DNA of 64,000 bases from Mycoplasmatota bacterium (GTDB taxonomy: Bacteria > Bacillota_I > Bacilli_A > Izemoplasmatales > Hujiaoplasmataceae). The stretch spans positions 1,116,001 to 1,180,000 of the forward strand of contig CP076020.1 in NCBI GenBank assembly GCA_018622675.1. The letters run 5' to 3'. Positions 29,022 through 37,929 of this stretch are shown one piece after another. Under the pieces are notes generated by a model. It saw only the letters and a list, made by a program, of their open reading frames with translations. It ran no database searches and had not been told where the DNA came from. Within the stretch, counting starts at the first letter, position 1; every line of letters starts with the position of its first letter. Both the position numbers and the translations under genes were made by a program.

Positions 29022-29073
29022 GATGCCCTCCTGATTACTATGTCACACATAATACTTTAAAAATTAAATTTTG

Positions 29074-29778
29074 TCAATATTTAAATAAAAATTCATGATA
29101 AAATTCTTTTAAAGTCCCTTGTTGAAAACGGCTATAATCAAGGTTATTCGAATTTTTTATACAATCTGTAACCAAGAATGTTTTAATACCTAGCTCTGAT
29201 GCGACCATATCTTCATGAACATCATTTCCCACCATGATAGTTTCAGATGTTTTCAAATTGAACTTATCAATGATATCCTGATAATATTTAGTATTTGGCT
29301 TGGAATAACTTGAATTTTCGTAAGTGGTAATATGTGTAAAATCATCTGGACTCAATCCCGCCCATTTAATTCTTCTCATCGTAGCTACTTTAGGAAAAAT
29401 TGGATTGGTGAGCAAAAATATATTACATCCTTTTTCCTTTAAGTGTTCAATAATCTTTTTACTATAATCATTCGGACTTGTTGCATCGAATACATGGTTA
29501 AACTCATTCCGATAAAAATCCTCTAGTTTTGTTTTTAAGTCATCTTGCTTATTACTTTCCGTATAAAATATCTCCCAAAAAACATCTTCATTTAACCTTA
29601 AACCATTGTTTTCTACCATTGCTTTGGTTCCTTGCCACAATCTTCTAACCATTTCTTTTGAATCTAATCCCAATTCATAGAATTTTTTTCCTATTAAAGT
29701 CATGTATTTTTCAATAAATTCTTCTTCGTTTAACGGAAGTAATGTACCATCTAAATCAAATAAGTAGTTTTTAATCAT
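29074..29778 (-). CDS. HAD superfamily hydrolase (phosphatase)
   Basis: The protein has 234 residues from ATG 29778 (AAGGAG 5 bases before). A longer frame begins inside the preceding terminator region and is rejected. Motif I is FDLDGTLLPL with both catalytic Asp residues, motif II FLLTNP, motif III SKPNTKYY, and motif IV IMVGNDVHEDMVAS. A helical cap lies between motifs I and II. The phosphorylated substrate cannot be predicted. It follows rpiB but a terminator separates the two. Confidence 0.88.
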   Translation of the reverse strand: MIKNYLFDLDGTLLPLNEEEFIEKYMTLIGKKFYELGLDSKEMVRRLWQGTKAMVENNGLRLNEDVFWEIFYTESNKQDDLKTKLEDFYRNEFNHVFDATSPNDYSKKIIEHLKEKGCNIFLLTNPIFPKVATMRRIKWAGLSPDDFTHITTYENSSYSKPNTKYYQDIIDKFNLKTSETIMVGNDVHEDMVASELGIKTFLVTDCIKNSNNLDYSRFQQGTLKEFYHEFLFKY

Positions 29779-29814
29779 CCTGTCTCCTTTTTCGTGTTTT
29801 TTATTTTGAAAAAG

Positions 29815-29836
29815 AACCACTTCTAAAGAAGTGATT
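29815..29836 (-). terminator. Terminator of rpiB
   Basis: Stem AACCACTTC / GAAGTGATT (one wobble) with TAAA loop, followed by TTTTTC on the minus strand. It is 8 bases beyond the rpiB stop. Confidence 0.8.
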
Positions 29837-29843
29837 CAATTAC

Positions 29844-30293
29844 TTACTTTATTTCTCCTGTTTCATCGACTTCTTTAATTTGATCGACTCGGATTTGATG
29901 TCTTCCACCAAGAAATTCACCATTCAACCAAGTATCAACTATCATCTTTGCCAATTCATCGCCAACGACTCTTGACCCAAGAGCCAACATATTTGTATCA
30001 TTATGTTGTCTTCCCATTAAGGCTGAATAAGGTTCGGAACAATTGACACAACGAATCCCTTTTACTTTATTGGCAGAAATAGATATACCGACACCTGTTC
30101 CACAAAAAATAATACCTTTTTCGCATTCACCATTAGCAACTGCTTTGGCAGCTTTCACTCCATATTCTGGGTAATGAACACTTTCATTAGAATATGCACC
30201 ATAATCTTTATATGTTATTTTAAGATCATCTAAATGCTTCATAATAACCTTTTTAAGGGGCAAACCTGCATGGTCACTTCCTAAAGCTATCAT
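29844..30293 (-). CDS. rpiB: Ribose-5-phosphate isomerase B
   Basis: The protein has 149 residues, normal for the family. MIALGSDHAGLPLKK at the N terminus, the catalytic Cys in IFCGTGVGISISANK, and GSRVVG with ARQHNDTN-like GRQHNDTNML are typical. It interconverts ribose 5-phosphate and ribulose 5-phosphate in the pentose phosphate pathway. GGAG precedes the ATG by 7 bases. Confidence 0.95.
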   Translation of the reverse strand: MIALGSDHAGLPLKKVIMKHLDDLKITYKDYGAYSNESVHYPEYGVKAAKAVANGECEKGIIFCGTGVGISISANKVKGIRCVNCSEPYSALMGRQHNDTNMLALGSRVVGDELAKMIVDTWLNGEFLGGRHQIRVDQIKEVDETGEIK

Positions 30294-30340
30294 TAAATCA
30301 CTCCTTTACTTTAATTAAATATCTATTATATTATATCAAA

Positions 30341-31045
30341 CTATCTCACTTTTCGCATAAAATCTTTTAACTCTTGCGTTTTTGGATTATCTAATATCTG
30401 AGGTAAACCATGTTCCCATATCTGTCCTTGATACATGTAAACCACATAATCCGCAAAATCATGGACAAAACTTAATACATGAGTTACAAAAATGAATTCT
30501 TTGCCAATATCTCTGAGTTCTTCAACAGCAGTTAAGACTTCATGGGTTAAAATAGGATCCAACGAGGCTGTTGGTTCATCTAAAAAAACAATCTCAGGAT
30601 TAATACTAAGGGCTCTTGCAATAGAAGCTCTTTGAGCCTGTCCTCCAGAAACATTCTTTGGTAATTTATCCATTTGATCAGATAAATGAAGCATATTCAA
30701 ATACTTTTCAGCGATTTCATTTGCTTCTTCTTGAGTCTTATTCCTCGTTTTTTCTAAGACTAGGGTGATATTTTTCTTTAATGATAAGTGTGGAAAAAGA
30801 TTATGATTTTGAAAAACAAAACCCACTCTTTTTTTATGAGATTCATCAGAAACATTCATTCCATTAATAAAAATATTACCTTTCGTTGGTTTTTCAATAC
30901 CAGACATGAGGCGAATAAGCGTTGATTTTCCTGAACCAGAAACACCAATAATCGCTACTGATTTATATTTTTCTAAAAAGAAGTTTAGATCATGCAATAC
31001 TTCTACATCATATTCATGTGATAAATCTTTGATTTCTATTCTCAT
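30341..31045 (-). CDS. Polar amino acid ABC transporter ATP-binding protein
   Basis: A 234-residue ABC ATPase of the GlnQ class. Walker A is GVSGSGKST, the Q-loop VGFVFQNHNLFPHLS, signature VSGGQAQR, Walker B IVFLDEPTASLDP. ATG 31045 overlaps the permease stop (ATGA) and has GAAAGGAAG upstream; a GTG three codons earlier is too close to it. It powers import with the permease and binding protein encoded upstream in the same operon. Confidence 0.92.
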   Translation of the reverse strand: MRIEIKDLSHEYDVEVLHDLNFFLEKYKSVAIIGVSGSGKSTLIRLMSGIEKPTKGNIFINGMNVSDESHKKRVGFVFQNHNLFPHLSLKKNITLVLEKTRNKTQEEANEIAEKYLNMLHLSDQMDKLPKNVSGGQAQRASIARALSINPEIVFLDEPTASLDPILTHEVLTAVEELRDIGKEFIFVTHVLSFVHDFADYVVYMYQGQIWEHGLPQILDNPKTQELKDFMRKVR

Positions 31046-31794
31046 AAGGTCCACTTCCTTTCAATTAATTTAGTTAATTGAGACAAAGGAATTGTGATAA
31101 GTAAATATAATATCCACATCAATAAATATCCTTCAACAAATTCAAATGTTTTTGACTGTGCATTATTTAAGGCTTGGTATAATTCAAGGTATGTAATGAT
31201 ATGCAATAAAGCACTACCTTTTATAATTAAAGAAAAATTATTCATCATTGGTGGCATTAAAATCCTTAACACTTGGGGAATAATTATATAAAAGTACTTT
31301 TGAAAAGGGGTAAAACCAAATAAATCCATGGCTTGATATTGCTCCTCCGAAATACTAGAAAAAGCCGATTGATAGACATTTTTCATATACGGCGCCATAT
31401 ATATAATCAAAGCTAAAATCCCTAAAAACCCTAAGTTTCTAATGTTAAAGGCTGGTCCAACCAATAAGGCTGTAATAACAATCATAACCAATAAAGGTGT
31501 TCCATAAATAATTTCAGTAAAAACATCAATTAAAGCGTTAAAATATTTTATTTTAGATTTTTGTAAAAGATAAAAAAGAAATCCTAATATCATAGATCCA
31601 ACTAAAGCCAATACTGAAACAAAAATCGTATTTTTTATACCATTCAGAATGGTTTTCAAATAAGGCGTGTAAGCTTCAAACCTTAACTCAGAAGTTTGTC
31701 TATAGGCTACAAACAAAACAAAGGCAATAACTGTGAGTATTGCCAATATATAAGATATATAGGTTTTTGTTTTATTGGTTAATATAGAATTCAA
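31042..31794 (-). CDS. Polar amino acid ABC transporter permease
   Basis: The protein has 250 residues with about five helices. The HisM/GlnP-type membrane domain is clear: GIKNTIFVSVLALVGSMILGF at the start of the domain and an EAA loop in EEQYQAMDLFGFTPFQKYFYI. It probably starts at TTG 31794, with AGGAAGG 7 bases upstream, inside the end of the binding-protein gene. It ends in TGA, more evidence for standard stop usage. Confidence 0.88.
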   Translation of the reverse strand: MNSILTNKTKTYISYILAILTVIAFVLFVAYRQTSELRFEAYTPYLKTILNGIKNTIFVSVLALVGSMILGFLFYLLQKSKIKYFNALIDVFTEIIYGTPLLVMIVITALLVGPAFNIRNLGFLGILALIIYMAPYMKNVYQSAFSSISEEQYQAMDLFGFTPFQKYFYIIIPQVLRILMPPMMNNFSLIIKGSALLHIITYLELYQALNNAQSKTFEFVEGYLLMWILYLLITIPLSQLTKLIERKWTL

Positions 31795-32581
31795 GTCCGT
31801 ACCTTCCTAATTCTTCTAATAATACATCATCCCAAGTCTCAGCCAATTGATCATATAATCCACCTGCTTCATTAAAGGTGCTAATAAAAGCATTGGCTTG
31901 TTCTAGTAATTCATCATTTCCTTCTTTGACTGCCATACCAATCGGGCTAGATAAGAATGAATCCCAAACAACAATAGTATCATCTTTATTTGCGTGATAT
32001 CCATCAACAACTGGGTTTGCACTCATTAATAATATATCTGATTGTCCTTGTGCAACAAACTCTACTGCTGTTCCTATATCACTAGCTTCTACAACTTCTT
32101 TACCATAAGATGCTGGAATATTTGCAGAAACCTGAGATACTAGACCTACAAATTTAGCATCATCAATGGCTAATAAATCTTCTTTAGTTGAATCTTCATC
32201 AATATTATTTTCTAATGCAAAATCACTATTCACTAAAGAAATAATTTTGAAATAAAAATATGGATCTGTAAAATCAACCGACTTTTCTCTATCTTCAGTT
32301 ATACTCATTGATCCAATCACAATATCAATTGTATCAGCTTCTAAAGCTGGTATCAATGTTTTAAAATCCATATTAATAATTTCTACTTCTCTATCTAAGT
32401 ATTCTCCTAGAGCATAAGCAATATCTACGCTAATACCTTCTGGTGTTTGTTCACCTTCAACAGTGGTTTCAAACGGTGGATATCTTAAATCCATTCCAAC
32501 TCTTAATATATCATCACCTGAACAAGCAGAAATAGTTAATACTATAAACAATGATAAAACTAATGTTAACAATTTTTTCAT
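31772..32581 (-). CDS. Amino acid ABC transporter substrate-binding lipoprotein
   Basis: The protein has 269 residues from ATG 32581 (GGGAG 8 bases upstream; an earlier frame start lacks a site). The signal is MKKLLTLVLSLFIVLTISAC with lipid-modified Cys20. The family 3 solute-binding fold is shown by VGMDLRYPPFET, GISVDIAYALGEYL, DIVIGSMSITEDREKSVDFTDPYF. The ligand is probably a polar amino acid. It is the first gene of a three-gene import operon. Confidence 0.92.
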   Translation of the reverse strand: MKKLLTLVLSLFIVLTISACSGDDILRVGMDLRYPPFETTVEGEQTPEGISVDIAYALGEYLDREVEIINMDFKTLIPALEADTIDIVIGSMSITEDREKSVDFTDPYFYFKIISLVNSDFALENNIDEDSTKEDLLAIDDAKFVGLVSQVSANIPASYGKEVVEASDIGTAVEFVAQGQSDILLMSANPVVDGYHANKDDTIVVWDSFLSSPIGMAVKEGNDELLEQANAFISTFNEAGGLYDQLAETWDDVLLEELGRYGLEFYINQ

Positions 32582-32726
32582 CTCAATCACTCCCTTATTT
32601 ATATATATGTTATCATAATTATTCATTTTTATTTACTATAATAGCTTATTAATTTTTTAAGTTTGTCTTCTTCAACAAACCTATGATAAAATATAAATGA
32701 ATAAAATATAAAAAAAAGGATGTTTT

Positions 32727-33653
32727 ATGAATTCAAAAGACATATATAATCTGTTTTCACAAGATTTTGATTTAGTGAGGATTATCCAAACAAAAGAATA
32801 TATAAAAGTAGCTAAATCATTAAACAAGCATATACCATCTGTTGATTATCCAACCATGGTTGTTTTAGGTTTTGCTTATCCTAAACGCATCATCAAACAT
32901 AGTGATACACATTTAATTCCCTCTTTTTATACTTTTGGCAAGGACTATCACTTGGTAATGAAAGAAAAAATACAAAAAATTTGTGATAATCTCAATATAG
33001 CATATGATTATGGTGTTGATAACCATCCACTTGATGAACGCCTAGCTGCTCAAATTTCCGGTATCGGATTCTTAGGGAAAAACCAGCTTATTATCAACAA
33101 GGATTTTGGATCGTACATGTTTTTAGCTATGGTCTTACTAGACACAAGCATAGAACATGAAATCAAATTTCAAATCGATGATGATTGTGGCGATTGTAGA
33201 AAATGTATTGTTGCCTGTCCAAGTCACGCTTTAACAGATCAAGGCTATATACAAGACAAATGTATCAGCCATTATAACCAAACAAAAAAAGCATTAAGTA
33301 AAGAAGAAATAGAAAATAACTATTTACTCTTTGGCTGTGACATATGTCAACTTGTCTGTCCTAAAAATATCAATAAGGGCAAACTGATCCATCCTGAGTT
33401 TGCATTATCCGGTAAAGAAATGGTATCAATTGTGGACCTTTTCACTTTATCAAGTAAAGAATTCACTGAAAAATATAAAGATATGGCTTACTTATGGAAG
33501 GGTAAAACGATTTTAATGAGAAATGCATTAACTTTGTTGTACAATCAAAAAAACTCTAATTACAATCAATATATTCGAGCATCAATTGATAAATTCGATA
33601 TGCCTTGGTATAAGGAAACAGCTGAATTCATCTTAAAAAAATTAAGTTTATAA
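32727..33653 (+). CDS. queG: Epoxyqueuosine reductase QueG-like Fe-S protein
   Basis: The protein has 308 residues. Two [4Fe-4S] ferredoxin-type motifs, CGDCRKCIVACP and CDICQLVCP with a preceding Cys (DKCISHYN), follow an N-terminal cobalamin-binding domain (HPLDERLAAQISGIGFLGKNQLIIN). The family reduces epoxyqueuosine in tRNA to queuosine, the last step of the pathway. The C-terminal HEAT-like extension of longer QueG proteins is short or absent here. No other queuosine gene is nearby. AAAGGA precedes the ATG. Confidence 0.88.
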   Translation: MNSKDIYNLFSQDFDLVRIIQTKEYIKVAKSLNKHIPSVDYPTMVVLGFAYPKRIIKHSDTHLIPSFYTFGKDYHLVMKEKIQKICDNLNIAYDYGVDNHPLDERLAAQISGIGFLGKNQLIINKDFGSYMFLAMVLLDTSIEHEIKFQIDDDCGDCRKCIVACPSHALTDQGYIQDKCISHYNQTKKALSKEEIENNYLLFGCDICQLVCPKNINKGKLIHPEFALSGKEMVSIVDLFTLSSKEFTEKYKDMAYLWKGKTILMRNALTLLYNQKNSNYNQYIRASIDKFDMPWYKETAEFILKKLSL

Positions 33654-33678
33654 AAAAAAGATTTTAAATCTTTTTTTT
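33652..33678 (+). terminator. Terminator of queG
   Basis: Eight As, AGATTT/AAATCT hairpin, eight Ts, starting at the stop codon of queG. The symmetry would also allow function on the other strand. Confidence 0.7.
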
Positions 33679-33726
33679 ATTTGTTTAATACTTATATGTT
33701 ATAATCTTACTTTGTGGAGGCTGACT

Positions 33727-35004
33727 ATGAGAAATATCGTTAAAAAAATAAATCAAAAAATATACTATGGCTGGATTATAGTGCTTATTGGTAATCTTGC
33801 TTTTTTTATGAGCGCACCAGGACAAACGTATTCAATCAGTGTCTTTGTTAATGAATATGAAAACATCTTTCCTTATTCCAGTACAACCATATCTTCTGCT
33901 TACAGCATCGCTACTGTTTTTAGTGGATTGCTTTTAATTTTTATGGGAAAAGCATCCGATAAATATGGGCCAAGAAAAATGATGATGGTTGCGGGTTTTA
34001 TGCTGGCATTATCCACTCTATTTAGTAGTTTTACAAGTAATATATTGATGATCTTTTTTAGTTTTTTTATGTTAAGGTATTTTGGACAAGGTTCACTCAC
34101 ACTACTTCCCAATGCATTGGTTCCCCAGTGGTTTGAAAAAAATAGAGCTCTGGCAATTTCTTTAGCTGCCATAGGTGGCCTCATAGCCACCATGTTGATT
34201 CCATCTTTCAACTATTGGTTAATTCAAGAAATAGGTTGGGAAAATGCTTGGCGTATTTGGTCACTCATACTGATTGTATTATTTCTTCCACTTGTATTTA
34301 TTTTTAGCGCTGATAAACCTGAAGATTATCAAATAACCATGGAAAACCAAATTATCAAGGATCAAAAATTACATTTAAGTTCCTTAGAGAAAATGGAAAT
34401 AGAAAGTTTTACACTGTCTGAAGGTATAAAAACTAAAGAATTTTGGTTTGCTGGTATCATTTCAATGATTCCCTCAATGTTTACTACTGGAATGACCTTC
34501 CATTTTTATAAAATCATGGATTTAAGAAGCATTGAAAACGAAACAGCTGCCATCATCATTGGATTAGTTGCACTTCCATCCTTTATTATTCCATTTCTTG
34601 CAAAACCACTCATCGATAAACAACCTGTTAAACACATTTTATCGACGACTATGGCAATGATGATCATATCCATGTTCATACTCATGTATTTTATTTCAAA
34701 CGCTAGCCACGCTATTTTATTCATTTTATTCTATGGTTTGGCCATTGCAGTACAAGCTGTCACCCTAAATGTCTTATGGCCTAACTATTTTGGACGAAAA
34801 CATTTAGGGAGTATTAGGGGTGCTGCAACAATTTTCATGGTGATTGGTAGTGCCTTAGGACCCTTACCCTTTGGAATTTCCTATGACTTAACAAGTCAAT
34901 ACAACTATGCCATTGTAGGTATGATTATTTTTGCAAGCATTGCTTTCGTATTATCCTTTTTAATAGATAAACCTATAAAAGAAAGAAAAGATAATTTCAA
35001 TTAA
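33727..35004 (+). CDS. MFS transporter, oxalate/formate antiporter-like
   Basis: The protein has 425 residues with 12 helices, starting at ATG 33727 (GGAGG 6 bases upstream; an upstream GTG overlaps that site). The MFS motif A loop reads GKASDKYGPRKMM, and the N terminus YYGWIIVLIGNLAFFMSAPGQTYSISVFV resembles the OFA group of carriers. Substrate unknown; monocarboxylates are typical of the group. It converges with the ArsP-type permease genes. Confidence 0.85.
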   Translation: MRNIVKKINQKIYYGWIIVLIGNLAFFMSAPGQTYSISVFVNEYENIFPYSSTTISSAYSIATVFSGLLLIFMGKASDKYGPRKMMMVAGFMLALSTLFSSFTSNILMIFFSFFMLRYFGQGSLTLLPNALVPQWFEKNRALAISLAAIGGLIATMLIPSFNYWLIQEIGWENAWRIWSLILIVLFLPLVFIFSADKPEDYQITMENQIIKDQKLHLSSLEKMEIESFTLSEGIKTKEFWFAGIISMIPSMFTTGMTFHFYKIMDLRSIENETAAIIIGLVALPSFIIPFLAKPLIDKQPVKHILSTTMAMMIISMFILMYFISNASHAILFILFYGLAIAVQAVTLNVLWPNYFGRKHLGSIRGAATIFMVIGSALGPLPFGISYDLTSQYNYAIVGMIIFASIAFVLSFLIDKPIKERKDNFN

Positions 35005-35018
35005 GAAATTACCTTTTT

Positions 35019-35558
35019 TTATTTTGAATATTGATTGGCTTGCTCTAAGAATTGATCTTTCTCATCTTTTGTAAAAAGCTTATCTACCCATAAAGAAGAG
35101 ACGATAAATACAAGTAACATTGTTATATTAATGATCAATGAAAACTTCATACCCAAAGTTGTAATTTGATAAAATACAATGGGTAATTTTAAAGAAGACC
35201 AAACCATTAAAAAGAAAATAACATTTGAATATTTTGCCCCCTTCTTTAACATGAGCATGGCCAATGGAAAAGCAATCAAGGTAGGTCCAGCACTAAATGC
35301 TCCTAGTACAAAAGCTAAAATCATTCCTCTAGCTTTTGATCCCTCGCCCATCAGGCTAATGATGGTTTGTCTAGGAATCCAAACATCAAACAATCCAATT
35401 AAAACAAATATAGGTGGAACAATCATTAACATACTCAAAATCTGATTACCAGAATTTTCTAAAGCTGTATAGGTTAAATTTATATCAATGATGGTTATAA
35501 TGATTAATAAAATAATGGATAAAACTAAAAACTTATTCTTTTTTACAAAAGTCATCAT
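35019..35558 (-). CDS. Permease, ArsP_1/YraQ-like half protein (second gene)
   Basis: The protein has about 179 residues with five or so helices. It resembles one half of the two-repeat permease family PF03773 (YraQ/ArsP): VWIPRQTIISLMGEGSKARGMILAFVLGAFSAGPTLIAFPLAMLMLKKGA. The first gene encodes the matching half, so a two-subunit permease is likely. Three overlapping starts are possible (TTG 35561, ATG 35558, ATG 35555); ATG 35558 overlaps the stop of the preceding gene (TGATG). Transported substrate unknown. Confidence 0.75.
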   Translation of the reverse strand: MMTFVKKNKFLVLSIILLIIITIIDINLTYTALENSGNQILSMLMIVPPIFVLIGLFDVWIPRQTIISLMGEGSKARGMILAFVLGAFSAGPTLIAFPLAMLMLKKGAKYSNVIFFLMVWSSLKLPIVFYQITTLGMKFSLIINITMLLVFIVSSLWVDKLFTKDEKDQFLEQANQYSK

Positions 35559-36040
35559 CAATACACCACCAATACTACAAGAACAACAAAAATGGCACCT
35601 ATAAAGGAAATTAAGTTTCTGTAGATAGCTGCTTTTTTATTGAAAAACTTACTTTCCATAGCAAAATAGACCAAGCCAACACTCATCAAAGTAACCAAAA
35701 ATCCAGCAACCTGCGGATAAGCTGCACCATTAGCTAATAACTCTTGTCCCAATGGGTAAGCAACAAAAGGCGACATAAAAGTAATGCTACCGACACTCAT
35801 TCCAATGATATAACCTAAAAAGCCACTATCTTCTCCGAGAATACTTGATATAAATGCTGGTGTAATCACAGCTAGTAATATTCCAACAAACAAAAATAAA
35901 GGAATTAATACAGGCATGAGTTTCATAAAACTTTTTCCCGCTTTCATTAATCCTTTTTTAGTTTTGTTCTTATCTTTAAAAAATGATATTAGCAATAATA
36001 ATATGGCTAATCCATAAATGATATAAACTTCTATCGACAT
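35558..36040 (-). CDS. Permease, ArsP_1/YraQ-like half protein (first gene)
   Basis: The protein has 160 residues with four helices. MPVLIPLFLFVGILLAVITPAFISSILGE, then GSITFMSPFVAYPLGQELLANGAAYPQVAGFL, resemble the internal repeat of the YraQ/ArsP permease family. It is translationally coupled to the following half-permease gene. GGAG precedes the ATG by 6 bases. No arsenic genes are adjacent, so arsenic transport is not implied. Confidence 0.75.
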   Translation of the reverse strand: MSIEVYIIYGLAILLLLISFFKDKNKTKKGLMKAGKSFMKLMPVLIPLFLFVGILLAVITPAFISSILGEDSGFLGYIIGMSVGSITFMSPFVAYPLGQELLANGAAYPQVAGFLVTLMSVGLVYFAMESKFFNKKAAIYRNLISFIGAIFVVLVVLVVY

Positions 36041-36108
36041 ATTTCACTCCTTGTTAAATATTCTAAACAAAGGCTAATTTAAAGTCAAAACATACGCCTT
36101 AAAAAAAT

Positions 36109-36177
36109 TCATTGATCATGGTGTTGTCCAATTAATTTTTGCAAAGTATGAATATCTTTCCTTGCTTTTATTCTCAT
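36109..36177 (-). CDS. Small open frame of 22 codons with a strong ribosome binding site
   Basis: GGGAGG stands 6 bases before ATG 36177, and the frame reads MRIKARKDIHTLQKLIGQHHDQ, ending in TGA. It lies about 70 bases upstream of the permease pair on the same strand and could be a leader peptide or the remains of a lost gene. No similarity is recognised. The rest of 36041-36411 holds only AT-rich sequence, including a palindromic AAT/ATT run at 36356-36379. Confidence 0.3.
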   Translation of the reverse strand: MRIKARKDIHTLQKLIGQHHDQ

Positions 36178-36411
36178 TCTATTCCTCCCAAATGTTCTAG
36201 TTCTATTTTAATAATTGTTCCTTGTCTTAAATAACTGACTCTTTAAGTTTATATATCATATATAAATGATAGCTTCTTTTCCAACCATTGAAAACGATGA
36301 AATAAATCAAGTAATCGCATTCATTTTAATATATACATTGTCCTCTATCAGTATCAATAATAATAATATTATTATTATTTTACCATATATAATTCAATTT
36401 TATAGGTAAAA

Positions 36412-36438
36412 AAAACAGGCTCAAGAAAAGCCTGTTTT
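36412..36438 (-). terminator. Original terminator of fprA, now separated from it by the IS
   Basis: A 10-bp perfect stem (AAAACAGGCT / AGCCTGTTTT) with a T tract on the minus strand. If the IS and one copy of its target duplication are removed, this hairpin begins 4 bases after the fprA stop codon. Confidence 0.75.
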
Positions 36439-36445
36439 CAATTAA
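36438..36445. repeat. Target-site duplication, left copy (ISL3 copy 1)
   Basis: TCAATTAA, repeated at 37922-37929 on the other side of the element. Confidence 0.85.
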
Positions 36446-37921
36446 GGTTCTATAATTTTCTTAGGGGTGTTAATAAAAAGATGTTTATAAATTAAAAGTG
36501 CATGAATAGGAATCATCCTTTATAATTAAGTTACCTACTCCCAATCGAAAGGGGTCCTATTCATGCATGAACATTATATCAGTAAATTATTTAATTTGAA
36601 AGATGAAGATATTATTATTAAAGATATTTCTATAGAAAGAGGGACTAAGTATATTAAATTAGAACTTCCTATTAGAGAACATGTCTGTCCTCACTGTGGT
36701 TGTTTAACCAAGAGGGTTCATGATTACAGGATAAGAAAGATAAAACATCAATTTGATTTAGGATATAAAGTGATACTTCTATATAGGCGGCGAAGATATT
36801 TATGTAAAGATTGTCATAAACGTTTTCCTGAAGAGAATCAATTTGTAAGAAAATATCATAAGATAAGTAATTATACGAAACAACTAATTATCAAAGAATA
36901 TGGATTTAAACAATCAATCACAGATGTTGGTAGACATTTAAATATATCATTTCACACAGTTATGAGACACATTAAAACTCATATTAGACCTAGGAGGCAA
37001 GTTTTACCTGAAGTCTTGAGTATAGATGAGTTTAAAAATTTATCTCATGGCTATGGTAAATATGCTTTTCTTATGACTGATCCAGTCAATAAAAAACTGA
37101 TTGACGTTTTCCCTAACAGAAGAAAACATAACCTAGAGTATTACTTCTCCCATATTGACAAAAAAGAGCGAGATAAGGTCAAATGCATCATATCAGACTT
37201 ATGGGATCCTTATAGACAACTGGTTCACAAATACTTTCCTAAGGCCAAATTAATCGCTGATAAGTATCATTTTATTAGACAGATGTATTGGGCCGTTCAA
37301 GATGTTAGATTAAGGGTTATGAAGAAATATCGAAAAGGTACTTATGAATATCATTATTTAAAGAAATATTGGAAACATATATTGGCTTATACTTATAATC
37401 TTTCAACCAAGCATTTTAAAGATTATAAGCTTGGTTATCACATTACAGCGAGAGAGATTATTGATAAAGTAAGACACTTTGATCTAGATATGAAAAAGGC
37501 GATTGATTTAAAGGATTCCTTCTATGAAATGATGCATAGCACATCTTATTATGAAGCTAGAGATGTAATAAATCAATTTATAGATGACTTATATCAAACA
37601 AAGTTACCTGAATTCAAAACAGTCGCTAGGACTTATAAAAACTGGAAAGAAGAAATTATTAATTCATTTATTACCTATGACAAAAAACAATTAACCAATG
37701 GCTTTATTGAAGGTTTGAACAATAAAATCAAAGTGATTAAACGCATAGCCTTTGGCTATAGAAACTTTGATCACTTTAGATTAAGAATATTTGCATTAAC
37801 TCATAATGATTGCCCTATTACTTCACTTTAAAACAAAAAGAAAAAGACGATACTTCAAACGAAATATCATCTTTAAATTCTTTTCTTAAACATCAAAGAC
37901 CCCTATCCTTGACATTCAACC
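36446..37921 (+). mobile_element. ISL3-family insertion sequence, copy 1 (1476 bp)
   Basis: The element starts GGTTCTATAATTTTC and ends GACATTCAACC. The terminal inverted repeats are imperfect: GGTT at the tips and TAGGGGT at positions 17-23 from each end are in register. 8-bp direct repeats flank it, as expected for ISL3. It has one transposase gene. A second copy, differing at two bases in the leader (36539-36540), is at 55086-56561. An imperfect hairpin after the transposase may act as its terminator. Confidence 0.93.
36563..37831 (+). CDS. ISL3 family transposase (copy 1)
   Basis: The protein has 422 residues. The N-terminal zinc-binding region has CPHCG and CKDCHKRF cysteine pairs, followed by a helix-turn-helix region (GFKQSITDVGRHLNISFHTV) and the DDE domain: first Asp in VLSIDEF, second Asp in CIISDLWDPYRQ, Glu near NGFIEGLNNKIK. 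The second copy encodes an identical protein. AAAGGGG precedes the ATG. Confidence 0.96.
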   Translation: MHEHYISKLFNLKDEDIIIKDISIERGTKYIKLELPIREHVCPHCGCLTKRVHDYRIRKIKHQFDLGYKVILLYRRRRYLCKDCHKRFPEENQFVRKYHKISNYTKQLIIKEYGFKQSITDVGRHLNISFHTVMRHIKTHIRPRRQVLPEVLSIDEFKNLSHGYGKYAFLMTDPVNKKLIDVFPNRRKHNLEYYFSHIDKKERDKVKCIISDLWDPYRQLVHKYFPKAKLIADKYHFIRQMYWAVQDVRLRVMKKYRKGTYEYHYLKKYWKHILAYTYNLSTKHFKDYKLGYHITAREIIDKVRHFDLDMKKAIDLKDSFYEMMHSTSYYEARDVINQFIDDLYQTKLPEFKTVARTYKNWKEEIINSFITYDKKQLTNGFIEGLNNKIKVIKRIAFGYRNFDHFRLRIFALTHNDCPITSL

Positions 37922-37929
37922 TCAATTAA
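37922..37929. repeat. Target-site duplication, right copy (ISL3 copy 1)
   Basis: TCAATTAA. It contains the fprA stop codon (TAA at 37926-37928, minus strand). Confidence 0.85.

Noticed and set aside
35019-36040. Arsenic efflux system
   Set aside because: The ArsP_1 domain alone does not show arsenic transport; no arsR, arsC or related genes are nearby.
36356-36379. Perfect palindrome of AAT/ATT triplets
   Set aside because: A simple AT repeat in a very AT-rich gap; no sign of function.
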